Source: Podospora pseudocomata | Lineage: Eukaryota > Ascomycota > Sordariomycetes > Sordariales > Podosporaceae | Assembly: GCF_035222375.1 (NCBI RefSeq) | Contig: NW_026946366.1 | Span: forward strand, 744,001-808,000 | Length of the DNA: 64,000 nucleotides | Direction of reading: 5' to 3' | Shown: positions 23,309 through 32,784 of the stretch, one piece after another | How positions within the stretch are numbered: position 1 is the first letter of the stretch | How the letters are laid out: each line of letters opens with the position of its first letter | Notes under the pieces: generated by a model | Told to the model about the DNA's origin: nothing | What the model saw: the letters and a program-made list of their open reading frames with translations, nothing else | The model's database searches: none | Program-made: the position numbers and the translations under genes

Positions 23309-24330
23309 GCTTTCTGTCGTAAGTGGTAGTCGCTTGCCAACTTCACGGCGTCTGACTCCAGTCCTGATTCTCTAGTGGTGTAATAGAACATCTCGTGTCG
23401 CTCGAGGTACTGTTGTTCTAGTCGTCTGCGGAAATCGGGTCCCAAATACTCGTTGGCGAGTTCTTCCAATGTTCCGTATTCTCCATAGGCATCATATGGG
23501 AGGTCTCTTCCTGGGTACCCCTTTGACCGAGTGACTTTCTTGTTGGCCTTCTTCCTGACCCTTGCTTGGCTCTTCTGTCGGTGCCAGTCTCTTGCCTTTG
23601 CGCGGCGGTGACGGGCGCACCAAACGTGTTCACAGTCCTCGAGATCCAAAGCATCCTTGTCCCAACATCCTGTGGGGACCATGTTTTCCACAACAAGTGT
23701 GTATTTTCCTTCCGTTGTTGTGGTATAATTCCAATCCTCCTCCGATCCTGCCTTGTGTACTTGCAAGATGGGGTCGTTATCTCGTCTGGAAGGGAATACC
23801 TCGTGGTAAACCTTGAATCGATAATGGACTCTGCAGTAGTCGTAAATGCAGTCAAACCATGCAACTGAGTCGTGTAGTTCGTGGCAGGGTATAGCAAGAG
23901 GTACGTCGTCTGGGTGAGGTTCTGCCTTGGTGTGCTCGGTGGGGGTGTCTTCCCCGTAGACCACTGGTCGTCCTGGTCTCTCGAAACGCTCGTTCCAGTC
24001 CTTGGCTGTCACCCACCAGTCTGCATTGTTGCTCATGTCCCAAAGGGTGATGGGTTCATCCTCTGGTTCTGGTTCTGACTCTGTATAGTCGTCGTCGGTG
24101 GAGACTCCGGTTTCTGCGGTTCTCTCACATCTTCTTACCCACTCGGCTCCATCCAACGGACAATCGCTTCTTGCTAATGAGTTTTCGTTTTTGATCGTTG
24201 GTCGTGGAAGTTCTCTCAAAACTGGGCTTTTGAGCGGGGTTAGGGCGTGATCCATCATGTCGGCGAGTTGTTCTTGAGTCGTTCCCGTGGGCATGTGCGA
24301 CATGAGGTTTCCCATCGCGGCGTCCATCAT
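23212..24330 (-). CDS. gypsy ORF between gag and protease, function unassigned
   Basis: 372 residues, starting with two consecutive ATGs. The first ATG overlaps the gag TGA as ATGA (24330-24327). The protein is acidic near the start (DDDYTESEPEPEDEP) and contains a Trp/His/Cys-rich middle (LEDCEHVWCARHRRAK), a basic stretch, and a C-terminal part that leads toward the protease. The protease frame lies one shift away near 23310, so this is probably the N-terminal part of the pol polyprotein. I recognise no domain in it. Confidence 0.65.
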   Translation of the reverse strand: MMDAAMGNLMSHMPTGTTQEQLADMMDHALTPLKSPVLRELPRPTIKNENSLARSDCPLDGAEWVRRCERTAETGVSTDDDYTESEPEPEDEPITLWDMSNNADWWVTAKDWNERFERPGRPVVYGEDTPTEHTKAEPHPDDVPLAIPCHELHDSVAWFDCIYDYCRVHYRFKVYHEVFPSRRDNDPILQVHKAGSEEDWNYTTTTEGKYTLVVENMVPTGCWDKDALDLEDCEHVWCARHRRAKARDWHRQKSQARVRKKANKKVTRSKGYPGRDLPYDAYGEYGTLEELANEYLGPDFRRRLEQQYLERHEMFYYTTRESGLESDAVKLASDYHLRQKAWERQCSGPSDFTRVPRTGNGQRASPGPSGTN

Positions 24331-25514
24331 CGGCCGGTGGAGGGGTCGTCGTCTTCGCGATGTATCATCCTGACGACGCGGTCGGTGTCCGCGAACTGAA
24401 CTGATTTGGCTTCAGGTACCGGTTTGAATTTCTTCGGTGAACGACATTCTCGTGCAAAGTGTCCCATCTTGTCACAATTGAAGCATTTGACCTTGGACTT
24501 ATCCTTGGGTTTGTCGCCGTACTTTCGTTGTTGGCCTCTACCGTGCTGTGCTGCTCCGATGTCCATGGGTCCTGAGTGTGTTCCCCATGAAGTGCTCTTG
24601 TGTTCGTACTTCTTTTTGATGTTGGCCTTGGGAACCTGAGGGTTGCGATAGACTCCTTTGTCTTCCATGGATCGCTCATAGAGTCGGTTGTCGATGACAA
24701 TGGCTTTGTTGATGTATTCGTCGAGGGTAAGTGCGTGTCGGTCTTCCTTGATGAGTTCGTCCTTGACCTTGGGCTTCAAGCCTCTGTAAAATTTGTTCTT
24801 CAGAGCGGCATCGGCCCAGTTGACCCTGAATGCGTCTCGGCGAAAGAGTGTCGCGTAAGTCGAGGCTGAGGCAGTCTGCACAAGTCGTTCGAGACGATCC
24901 TCGGCTGCCTTTTCCTCATCGGGTTCGCCGTACATCTTCTTGATTTCTTCCTCGAACTTGACCAATCCCATACCGAAGAGTTTCTGTGTGAGGGGTTCGC
25001 GTTCATCCTCCGCGTACTCGAAGTAGTTCCTGAGGATCCCATCAAACCACTGCTTGGGGTCTCCTCCAAGGAAACTGGCGGCATATAGGAGTTGTGACTC
25101 GGGGTCGGTGATGCCGTACAGACGTAGGTTGGTCCTGACATGTGACAACCAGGGCGGGAGCTCCTGTTTACTTCCGGTGAAGACGGGAGGCTTGCCGACC
25201 TTGGCGGCTATCTTGGGGGTATTGTCGCGCGTCGTACTTCGGACGGTGGTTTGCAGGCGCTTGACCTCATCCTTGAGATCCTGGAGATCATTTTTGCTCT
25301 TGATGGCCGTCTCCATGCTGAGAAGTTTCTTGGCGAGGGCGTCGAGTTTGTTTGCGACATCATTGAAGTCATAATCTTCTTCGTCGGAAGCGGCGTTGTC
25401 ATTCTCAGCGGGAGGGGTTGTCTTTTCGACGGCGGGGGCATCTCCAAGAGAGACGTCATCGTCTCCAGTGAGACGGTCATGTCCAACGGAGGGATTGGGG
25501 GCAGCGGAAGCCAT
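24327..25514 (-). CDS. gypsy Gag (capsid and nucleocapsid)
   Basis: 395 residues, intact from ATG 25514. It has an acidic, low-complexity N-terminus, a coiled-coil-like region (LDALAKKLLSMETAIKS), a retrotransposon gag/capsid region (SFLGGDPKQWFDGILRNYF) and one CCHC knuckle CFNCDKMGHFAREC (C-x2-C-x4-H-x4-C), followed by a basic segment. Gag assembles the cytoplasmic virus-like particle and packages element RNA. The stop TGA overlaps the next ORF's ATG, so reinitiation or frameshifting would be needed to make downstream products. Confidence 0.95.
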   Translation of the reverse strand: MASAAPNPSVGHDRLTGDDDVSLGDAPAVEKTTPPAENDNAASDEEDYDFNDVANKLDALAKKLLSMETAIKSKNDLQDLKDEVKRLQTTVRSTTRDNTPKIAAKVGKPPVFTGSKQELPPWLSHVRTNLRLYGITDPESQLLYAASFLGGDPKQWFDGILRNYFEYAEDEREPLTQKLFGMGLVKFEEEIKKMYGEPDEEKAAEDRLERLVQTASASTYATLFRRDAFRVNWADAALKNKFYRGLKPKVKDELIKEDRHALTLDEYINKAIVIDNRLYERSMEDKGVYRNPQVPKANIKKKYEHKSTSWGTHSGPMDIGAAQHGRGQQRKYGDKPKDKSKVKCFNCDKMGHFARECRSPKKFKPVPEAKSVQFADTDRVVRMIHREDDDPSTGR

Positions 25515-25558
25515 GGCGATTGGTGTTCGTTATGTCTGAGCACAACGTTCGATCTTGG

Positions 25559-25570
25559 TCATGCAAGCAA
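25559..25570 (-). promoter_or_regulatory. Candidate self-primed primer-binding site
   Basis: On the minus strand this 12-nt segment reads TTGCTTGCATGA and lies two bases inside the 5' LTR. It is perfectly complementary to the LTR segment 25744-25755 of the same transcript. This matches the arrangement known for Tf1/sushi-group elements, where the RNA 5' region folds back as primer. I saw no match to a common tRNA 3' end by eye. Confidence 0.65.
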
Positions 25571-25572
25571 CG

Positions 25573-26079
25573 TGTTACAACCTGCACCAGAAATGGATAC
25601 AGACTGCAAGGCAGTACGCCAGAGGTGAATATGACAGGATAATCGAAGGTTGTGGCAAGCGTCTCAGACACGGGTTCACTGTCAACAACAGGTTGTTCTA
25701 ACAAAGAGCTACTGAAAGTAGATTGTAGACAAATGAACTTGAATTGCTTGCATGAGGAATCAGATTCCTCGACACGGGGAGCGCCCGGCACTCCCTCCTA
25801 TTTATGTCAAGCTATCTACATATATTTCTGAAGTATCTTTGTACCTTGCTCAGTGTGCTCAGTGGTCTTGGCGGCTGAGCAGACTGAGCAACCTTTCATG
25901 ATCAATGTGCTCAGTGTGCTCAGTGGTCTTGGCCACTGATCAGACTGAGCACCTCCTGATTGGTCGTATGGGGGCTTATGGGTCTTTCCATCCCTGGCCC
26001 AATGATTGGCTGAGGTGCCCAGCACCTCGGGTACCACCCAGTGGTTCCTGTACAGGAGTATTACGCTTGGGACGTAACA
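25573..26079 (-). repeat. LTR (5' LTR of the minus-strand element)
   Basis: Same length and termini as 18411-18917. Read on the minus strand, a TATA-like CATAAATAG lies near 25799-25807. Downstream of it is a perfect 17-nt palindrome (25754-25770), then the segment 25744-25755 that is complementary to the primer-binding site. The transcript start probably falls between the TATA-like box and that segment (inference). Confidence 0.97.
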
Positions 26080-26084
26080 CTGCA
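26080..26084. repeat. Target-site duplication, right copy (CTGCA)
   Basis: Matches 18406-18410. Removing the element joins the sequence ending ACCAACCTGCA to ATTCCATTC. Confidence 0.95.
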
Positions 26085-27096
26085 ATTCCATTCAAAATAG
26101 CTGGTTCGAACCGCCTGGGCATGCGTGCCTGGCTCGAAGGCCTTGAATTGAACCATCACTTGAACTCTCAGTTGCGCACCCGGTGTAATGGCTCTTTGCG
26201 CTGGCAATAGAGCTGACTGACATTAAAAACGACTATTTTCCTAGGCAAAATGGCGAATTTCATATGCATAGCTACTCTTCGGTCAATTTTGAACCTATTT
26301 GCCGAACATAGTTAGCGCCACTACAGATAGGAAAGTTTGACAAAATGGCTAGCCCGCCTCAAAATAGGCCTCTGGAGCGATCTGGTGGAGCCTTTGTTAG
26401 CGCTCTGGTGGGGAAGAGTGACCCGTTCACTGACATCCAGTCTTTCGCAGTTTCACCCTATTCACTGTGTTGACAACGGGACCATGGCGCGCCTAGGATG
26501 TTTCGGCGGCTGCTCAAACTACCAATCTCAATCTTGGTGGCGTCTCGTCAAATCGGTTGACTCTGTCGCGGCAAACGGTTACACGCGAATACTCCAGTAC
26601 AGAAACACAGAATCGATCGATCAGTCGCATGTCACTGTGTGGATGGTGATGATCCAAAACAAACCCTGCAATTCTTGGTCCTGCAAAAATGGAATATAAG
26701 TGACGGCTCCCAGACAATCGAACATGAGTTTCATTGTTCTATTTTGTGATAGACTCACAAAAACTGCCCCGTTTTCTTTTTTCTCTGTTTCTATTTTTCC
26801 TATTCAGTCAGGTGCTCCTCTTTTCTCTCTCTTTTTCCTATTGTTGGAACGGGTGAATCAAAGGTGTTGTTCACAAGGGTTATTGTTTCACTTGTCTCCT
26901 TTGTGGTTCATCAACTGGATATAACTGTCATTTTTTTCTTCGACTCGGAACAACCACCAACATCACCAAACGAACGGCTTACAGCAACGTGTGTCTGAGA
27001 CAACGTTCTTTTCCTTGACGTCTTTTTTTCCTTTTCGACAATTCACGATACGTTATCTTCATTTCCACGAAAGTATTTTCCTTGACATCTATCAAA
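26085..27096. other. Right edge of the transposon island and promoter of the Fig1-like gene
   Basis: No gene was found. Holds the 50-bp repeat copy at 26311-26360. The stretch from about 26740 to 27060 is pyrimidine-rich with several T-runs, as expected for a fungal promoter and 5' leader. Confidence 0.6.
26311..26360 (+). repeat. Inverted repeat copy flanking the transposon island (right)
   Basis: Matches the reverse complement of 12093-12142 at 44 of 50 positions. GTTAGCGC occurs again about 85 bp downstream, which suggests further internal repetition in this element. Confidence 0.6.
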
Positions 27097-27962
27097 ATGG
27101 TCGTCTTGAAGCTCGCAAAGATGTTCCTCCTGCGTAAGTCCCCCTTCTCTTCCACCCCTTGACATGACTTTTTGCTAACGACCTTTTAGCCAAGGGCACC
27201 GGACTCATCCGTTACATCCCCTACCTCTTCATCATCCCCGTCCTCGTCTTCCACGCCCTCGCCTTGACCGGCTGCGTGAGCACCTCCCCGGGGATCCCCA
27301 ACATCTATGTTGTCTCCCTCCGCTCCGCCGAGCTCGCAAACACAAACAACACCGACCTCGACGTCCAAGTCCGGATCGGCTACTTTGGCATGTGCGGCAT
27401 CAGCGAAGAGCACGGCACCCTCTGCGGCACCGTCTCGGGCCGCTCCGTCGAGGACCTCTCCTCGACTCTGTTCCCCGCCGCGACCGCATCAAATAACACC
27501 CTCCTCAAGAACGAAATCACCGATCTCATCACCACCGCTCAGGACCTCCAGACTGAGATCTTCATCTCCATCCTCGCCGGCGCTGCAGTCCTCTTCATCG
27601 TTGGCCTTGTCGCGCTCTTTTTCTTCAAGCAAGACAGGAAGAAGAATGCCACTGAGTGGTATGAGCAAGGAAAGTGGAGTAAGATTGTCAAGCGCGGGAC
27701 TTATGGTGCGCTTTTCCTCTCGGCTGCCATGACGTTTGCCTCTGCGCTTGCCACGAGCCAAAGCGCGGGTGCGCTCCAGATTACGAGCGCTGTGATGGAG
27801 AATACTTCGGTTTTGATCAAGACCGGGACGACGATTCAGGTTTTCCAGTGGATCGCGTTTGGGTTTGGGTTTTCATTTGCGGCGGTGGTGCCGTTTTTGG
27901 CGAAGCCTAGGGAGGAGAGTGGGAGCGGGGAGTATGTTGATAAGGAGGGGAATGTGGTTTGA
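27097..27962 (+). CDS. Fig1-domain (SUR7-like) membrane protein
   Basis: 269 residues. Exon 1 is 27097-27133, the intron 27134-27189 (56 bp), and exon 2 27190-27962. The protein has an N-terminal membrane segment (YIPYLFIIPVLVFHALAL), then an extracellular loop with GCVSTSPGIPNIYVVSLR and VRIGYFGMCG plus a second Cys (TLCG). Membrane segments follow near 155-178 (ISILAGAAVLFIVGLVALFF), about 195-215 and about 238-258, with a short cytoplasmic tail. The glycine-rich GYFGMC motif and paired cysteines fit the Fig1 family (PF12351), linked in yeast to calcium influx and mating-cell fusion. Its role here is inferred from family only. It is the first intact gene after the transposon island. Confidence 0.85.
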
Positions 27963-28274
27963 GCGTGCAGCTTTGGGCGCTTAGACGTGATGCGGGCTCT
28001 GGGCGGGACTTGGAGCGCGGGAGGTGTGGTGGTGGTGGTTGTGTAAGATAGTGGTATACACCTAATTCTTGTTCCTGGATATATTTAGGATAATTGATGC
28101 TGATCATAATGATTATTTTGTGTTCATATTCGTTCTCATGTGTATAGTTATGGCAAGGTTGTGAGAGACCAGCCAAGTCGATAAAGTCCAATGAGCGACC
28201 ACGTGTTGCAGGGTAAGGCAGAGTGAGCGGCTCACAACAGCAAACGCTCCACATTTGGTATCATCAGGGCGGCG
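27963..28274. other. 3' flank of the Fig1-like gene
   Basis: AT-rich spacer, especially 28060-28140. It probably holds the 3' untranslated region. No gene seen. Confidence 0.5.
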
Positions 28275-29760
28275 GAGGAATCCCAACTAGTCACCGAGGA
28301 ATCCCAACCAGCCACGTTCGACACACTTGCCACTGAACTGCTTTGTCTTATCTTCCAACAGCAGACAATCACGTTCAATCAGATGAAACGGCTGTCTCTG
28401 GTGTGCAGGCGGTTCCGCTTGATCTTGAGGCCAGTCCTTTTTCGCACGTTGGCATTGGGGACTGATGTGGAGGGGAGTGGATATGATTGAATGACATACC
28501 TTCAAAATGAGGGACAGCACCAGTCGCTACGTATGTTTATACCGAACTGATATGGACATCCTGCTAATTGTAGTTAGCTGCGCTGTACGTCACAATTGGG
28601 TCCTCAGCCACATCGATCCGGTGCAAATCAACGCTTTCAGGGCGTGGACCCGTCGACAAATGTGGTACCTACCTACTTCTCCTCGCCATCCTCTGCAACT
28701 ACCCCGACAGGAGCGAATTAATACGTTATCCGAATGATTTGCAGACGGCTAACCCCCCGCCCCCATCGATCCGTTACAAGCCTCCAAGTCCTAGCCTAAA
28801 TGCCTAATTTGAAGACGCTATCCGATCGACGGCTTTGAAGATGAGTTCTATTATGACTCGTTTAAGTACCGGCCGTTATCTGGGATTACAATGGGTCACT
28901 GCTGGTCCTTTCTCTCATCGGTCCAGGTCTTGACAGTGAGTCCCCATCTTGGGAGTCTAATGTTCAGCGACCAACTTCATGCGCTCCTGATAAGATGCTG
29001 CCCCAGTGTCCAGACTCTTCGAATCAACATTCGCGACAATTCGTGGGGTGTCTTGATACGTGGGATGAGCGATGCTTCTGGAATTAGATGGCATTAGCAC
29101 TGAAGCAGGCATTCAGGTTGTCCAAGCTCGTCGACCTCCAGATGTTTCAATTTGGCTACTTCGCCCAGCTCAATTTGGACATTGGAACCAAGGGGGGAGA
29201 GAAAGATAATGAAGTGTAGGGGCGGTTGGACTCCATATGATATCTATGGTAAGTTCGTTCTCTTTATAGTTGCCCATATCTTTCATGTCATGCCAATACG
29301 GCTCCACTTCAGAATCCACAGATATTTCCCACATATCACTCGCCCGTCTTTTTACGGCAGCATTGATCTATCTATGATCGATGTCCATCCGGACGAGTCA
29401 GACGAGTCATACCAGCTAGATGGGCCATACGAGACAGATGAGCCATACAAGATCAGGGAATTTGCCCCCATGTTCAAACGCTCAAAAGGCTTGAACAACT
29501 GGTGATGACAGATGAGCCTATGATGTCTTCTTGTACGTTTGAAGACTGGTGGGGAATGAAGAGGGGGCGGTCGAGAGTGGGGCCATCATTGTGAATGGCT
29601 GTACCCACGTCTGAGCAATTGTGATAAACGATGGCTGAAATCAGCCCGCGCGATCTTTCAAGCCTGTGGAGAGCAGCTGACTCGGATTTCTTTCGTCAAC
29701 AAAAATAAGGAAACGGAGTACATCAGAGACCCGGATGACGCCAACAAACCTGTGGTGGCG
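28275..29760 (+). pseudogene. F-box/LRR protein relic
   Basis: 28296-28490 encodes an F-box-like segment without its own ATG: TFDTLATELLCLIFQQQ, then LSLVCRRFRLILRPVLFRTL, ending in TGA. Further along, fragments in changing frames look like the same protein type: LIRCCPSVQTLRINI (28990-29034, leucine-rich), KLVDLQMFQFGYFAQLNLD (about 29120-29178), and SARAIFQACGEQLTRISFVN (about 29645-29705). Many stops and frame changes lie between them, so the gene is dead. A 20-bp imperfect tandem duplication (GAGGAATCCCAAC...) sits at its left end. F-box proteins recruit substrates to SCF ubiquitin ligases. Confidence 0.55.
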
Positions 29761-30536
29761 CGTAAGTTTCACAACCATTTGTTCACTTATCTTACATATG
29801 CTATGTCTCGCGAGAAGGATGACAGCCCGATTCGGGTGCTGCAGTAGCCATCACATAGGAGATCATGTAGACTGTACCTTGGAATTGGGGCTTAATACAA
29901 TAAGCATGTCCTTAAAACCTCTTGTTGGCTTGCATGGTACTGTGTGCATCACAGTATAGTATCGCATTCTGCAGAAGAACACAACGTGGTAAAGAGCATG
30001 TACGAGGCTGTAGGGGCCGAAATGTATACATCGCAACATGGAATTACAGGCTCAAAGGACAGTTAATATATTTTACTAGTAATTAATAGACCTTTAAAGA
30101 TTGTCGAAAGGACTTAACATTGTGGCGCAATATTTAGTATTTTATCCATAACGGGTCTAGGTAGAAGAGGGTGCAAGTCAAAAAGGTAATGACATAAAGA
30201 GTCTGTGCCAAACCAGCTGAGGGAATTTACTTTCCCTTCATTCTTGGAAGTATGGCTTGGATTCTTGCGCCAATTCAGGAGGCATGTTTGCAACTTCTGC
30301 TGTGGTTGAAACTAGCTCTTTGGTGCCGGGGACCCCTAGCTCAAGGCGAGACATTCACATCATGTTGACGATTTGGTTGCCTCACTGGATCTCATGGCCC
30401 GATCCAAGCTCTACAAAATTGCCAAAATGATGGGGCAAATCTGGAAGTATTCAAAATAATTAGGTATCATTGAAGCCAAAATATGGGTTACTACTCCTCT
30501 TCCTTCAGCCCCCCTACATGACCCTCAGCCCGGTGC
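29761..30536. other. Gene-free AT-rich region
   Basis: No coding, RNA or repeat feature could be supported. Short open frames only. The right end should contain the 3' region of the peroxidase gene. Confidence 0.5.
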
Positions 30537-31426
30537 TTAAACGGCCTCCACCTTCTTGTGCAACTCTAAAATCTGACCAAGAGTCAGCATCGTAGGCGAC
30601 CGCGTAAACCCCTCCTGAAACGGCAGCCTCTCCTCTTCTGTCACTTCATGTCAGCAAGCCCAATCATCATTTTGTTGATACGATAAAAAAGAACATACCA
30701 AACAGCACCTTGACCCAATCAGTCCGCGCATTCCCCTGCGTTCCCTCCCCAAAGACCATGAGATACAGACTGGTCTCCAAAATGGAGAACCTGTTCTGAT
30801 CCTCGGTCAGGCTAAACTCCGGGTTGGAAGCCCTTGCGCTCTCCACTCTTTCCTTCCTGGCCGCTGCGGCAACTTGGAGGGGGATTTTCTCCAGTCCTCG
30901 AAAGTGTTTAAATACTGTTTCCCACGTCTCGGGGGAAAAGGAGTGGTTGTCGCCGAAAAAGACGTCTTTTCTGCTGAGGGAGGCGTCGTGTTCGATGACT
31001 GAGGGAGGGGTGGGGGCCATGTGTCAGCGTTGCTTACTCATGGGGGTGGCAGGGGGGGAGCTTACCACCGTGTTTGTTCAGGTCGTCCAGGTTGAAGGTT
31101 AACCAGCTGCCAGTGGTGGAGGTTTGGAGGGCTTTGAGGCCGACGATGAGGGTTGCGTCGGGGGCGAGGTTGATGCCCTCTTTGGCGGCTTGGATGAGCT
31201 TGAGGAGGGAGACGTTGGACCCATCGCGGGGAAGGTAGGCGTGGTTTGCGAGAGCGTTGACCATCGGACATGGGCTGCGTTTATCGGTGGCGGAAGGGGC
31301 TTGGAAGGCATGGTCCTGTTGGTGGTTGGTGTCCTGGTTGGGGGAAGTTATAAGGGACTCGATCGTGCTGTAGGTTGCGGTGAATATGGAGGAGAAGGAT
31401 GTGATGACTTTGAAGGCGAGCGACAT
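30537..31426 (-). CDS. Heme-thiolate peroxidase (chloroperoxidase / peroxygenase family)
   Basis: 253 residues from three exons: 31066-31426, 30699-30998 and 30537-30637 (introns 67 and 61 bp). Motifs of the Peroxidase_2 family (PF01328) are present: SPCPMVNALANHAYLPRDG, whose PCP supplies the proximal heme cysteine, and EHDASLSRKDVFFGDNHSF, the acid-base Glu and metal-binding region. These enzymes use H2O2 for halogenation or oxygen insertion. The N-terminus is only moderately hydrophobic (MSLAFKVITSFSSIFTATYS), so secretion is uncertain. The length resembles the short fungal unspecific peroxygenases. Exon 3 completes the C-terminus (LPFQEGFTRSPTMLTL), typical of the family. Distance from the PKS makes a role in that pathway unproven. 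Confidence 0.88.
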
Positions 31427-31889
31427 TTTTGGCTTTGGGTGATGATGACTGGGGAAGTGATGGTTGCTTAGGAGGCCGGGAGGGGTTGGTGGGGGTAGCT
31501 GGATATTTGGTACAACAGATGCTGGATGGATGGACTGGGAAATGTATCAGCAAAAGGATCAGAACAGGTCCGAGTCTTTTAAAGGAGTACGATTTGATTT
31601 AATCCTCGCGAGCTCATGTTTTGGGATCTGAGTGAGATGCACGTGCCCTTAGTCACACACATTAAGCACCGTGTGTCCGAGGTGACATCTGACTGGGTCA
31701 AGTGCATGCCAAAATTATCCTGGTCTAGTGCTCACGCTGTTTTTCACACCGAGAAACTCATGTGAGCCAATCTTCTGGGTGGCGTTTCAAAGCCACCGAA
31801 TCTTTGCCGCCAGCTGCAACCTGGAAGCTGTTCAGTCTCCATGTCAAAACCTTATTCCAACCTCCCTTGCCAGCCAGCCATCACTCGTT
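31427..31889. other. Promoter of the peroxidase gene and 3' flank of the small secreted protein gene
   Basis: Lies between the peroxidase start (31426, minus) and the 3' end of the next minus-strand gene. No gene seen. Confidence 0.55.
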
Positions 31890-32255
31890 TTATGAACAGA
31901 ATAGCTCAGCAAGCTTGGCATTAATGGCGGGGACATGACAACCCAGACAACGGCAGTACTGCATTTAGGATGTACCAGTCAGTCTCACTGATCAAATGTC
32001 ATGTCGCCTCATGTCACTCACTTTTTGGGCTCCTGGTAGACTGCTCGCTGTCCCCTCATGTTCCACACACTCGATCAAAGCATTTTTCGTCGCCCGTTGA
32101 GGATTGTCGAGTATCAAAGCCGCTATACACTGCGAGGAATTCATCACATCGTGACAAGCTAATTCGGAGTCGGGACACTGCGTGTTTGACGCTTGAGCAG
32201 ACACCATTGTGCTAAAGAAAAGAATTGCTAAACACCGCATTATGAGGAAATGCAT
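31890..32255 (-). CDS. Small secreted cysteine-rich protein (8 Cys)
   Basis: 100 residues: exon 1 32022-32255, intron 31959-32021 (63 bp, gtgagt...cag, phase 0), exon 2 31890-31958. A signal peptide (MHFLIMRCLAILFFSTMVSA) is followed by a mature part of about 80 residues with eight cysteines. Four are in exon 1 (TQC, LAC, SQC, IEC). Four are in exon 2, clustered as YCRCLGCH plus a final FCS. Exon 2 supplies half the cysteines, and skipping the splice would give a truncated four-cysteine protein. I recognise the general CRCxGCH pattern from other fungal hypotheticals but know no function. It is effector-like in size and composition (inference) and divergent from the DUF1996 gene. Confidence 0.8.
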
Positions 32256-32784
32256 GTTGAGTGGCGGAAAGAGTGACTATTGAGTTCCAAGCAGCCCAAA
32301 CTTCAAGGAGACCAGCACCTGCCTTCTTTATAATTACCCCGCAGGCTTCATGCCACTGAAGATTGGAGCACGTTTTTTTTTTTTTGCTTCAATCTACTGG
32401 CGAACTGCCACCCCTCAAGAGAGGATAATCATCATCAATCTACACGGCATGGAAGCAATATGTGCTGTCAATATGGCAACCAATCAGAGCCTTATGTCGC
32501 CCGTCCATTACCCCTGACAAGACATGTATCAACACTCCTGCAGCGCAAGATATGGTTTTCTTGCGGCTAATGTAGGATGTTGATAGATTGCGCTTCGGTA
32601 ATCAATATCCCCTCTCAGTTACCGGGTTCAAAGTGACGGCATGTATACCTGGGTCCCGGGCATCGACAAAGGCCCCATACTTCTTTGACCCTTCGTTTTG
32701 TTCCCCGATTTTTTCTGGCCTATGGGTTAAAGGTTTTCGCTCAAACATATCATAATTCAAAGCTTCTACATCCAACTGGCAAGA
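32256..32784. promoter_or_regulatory. Divergent promoter, small secreted protein / DUF1996 gene
   Basis: A 529-bp spacer between two outward-facing secreted-protein genes. It includes a T-run near 32373-32385. No gene seen. Confidence 0.55.

Larger units (their letters stand above)
18411..26079 (-). mobile_element. Ty3/gypsy chromovirus LTR retrotransposon, 7669 bp
   Basis: Two 507-bp LTRs (18411-18917 and 25573-26079), bounded by TG...CA and flanked by the 5-bp duplication CTGCA, enclose gag, an unassigned ORF, then protease, RT, RNase H, integrase and a chromodomain, all on the minus strand. A polypurine tract and a candidate self-priming site lie next to the LTRs. The order RT before integrase plus a chromodomain defines a chromovirus. 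The LTRs appear identical, so the insertion is recent, yet pol contains several frame breaks. A plus-strand ORF lies between the left LTR and the end of the integrase. Confidence 0.95.

Noticed and set aside
26094-26115. B-box-like GTTCGAACC, possible tRNA
   Set aside because: There is no A box, no terminator and no foldable stems around it.
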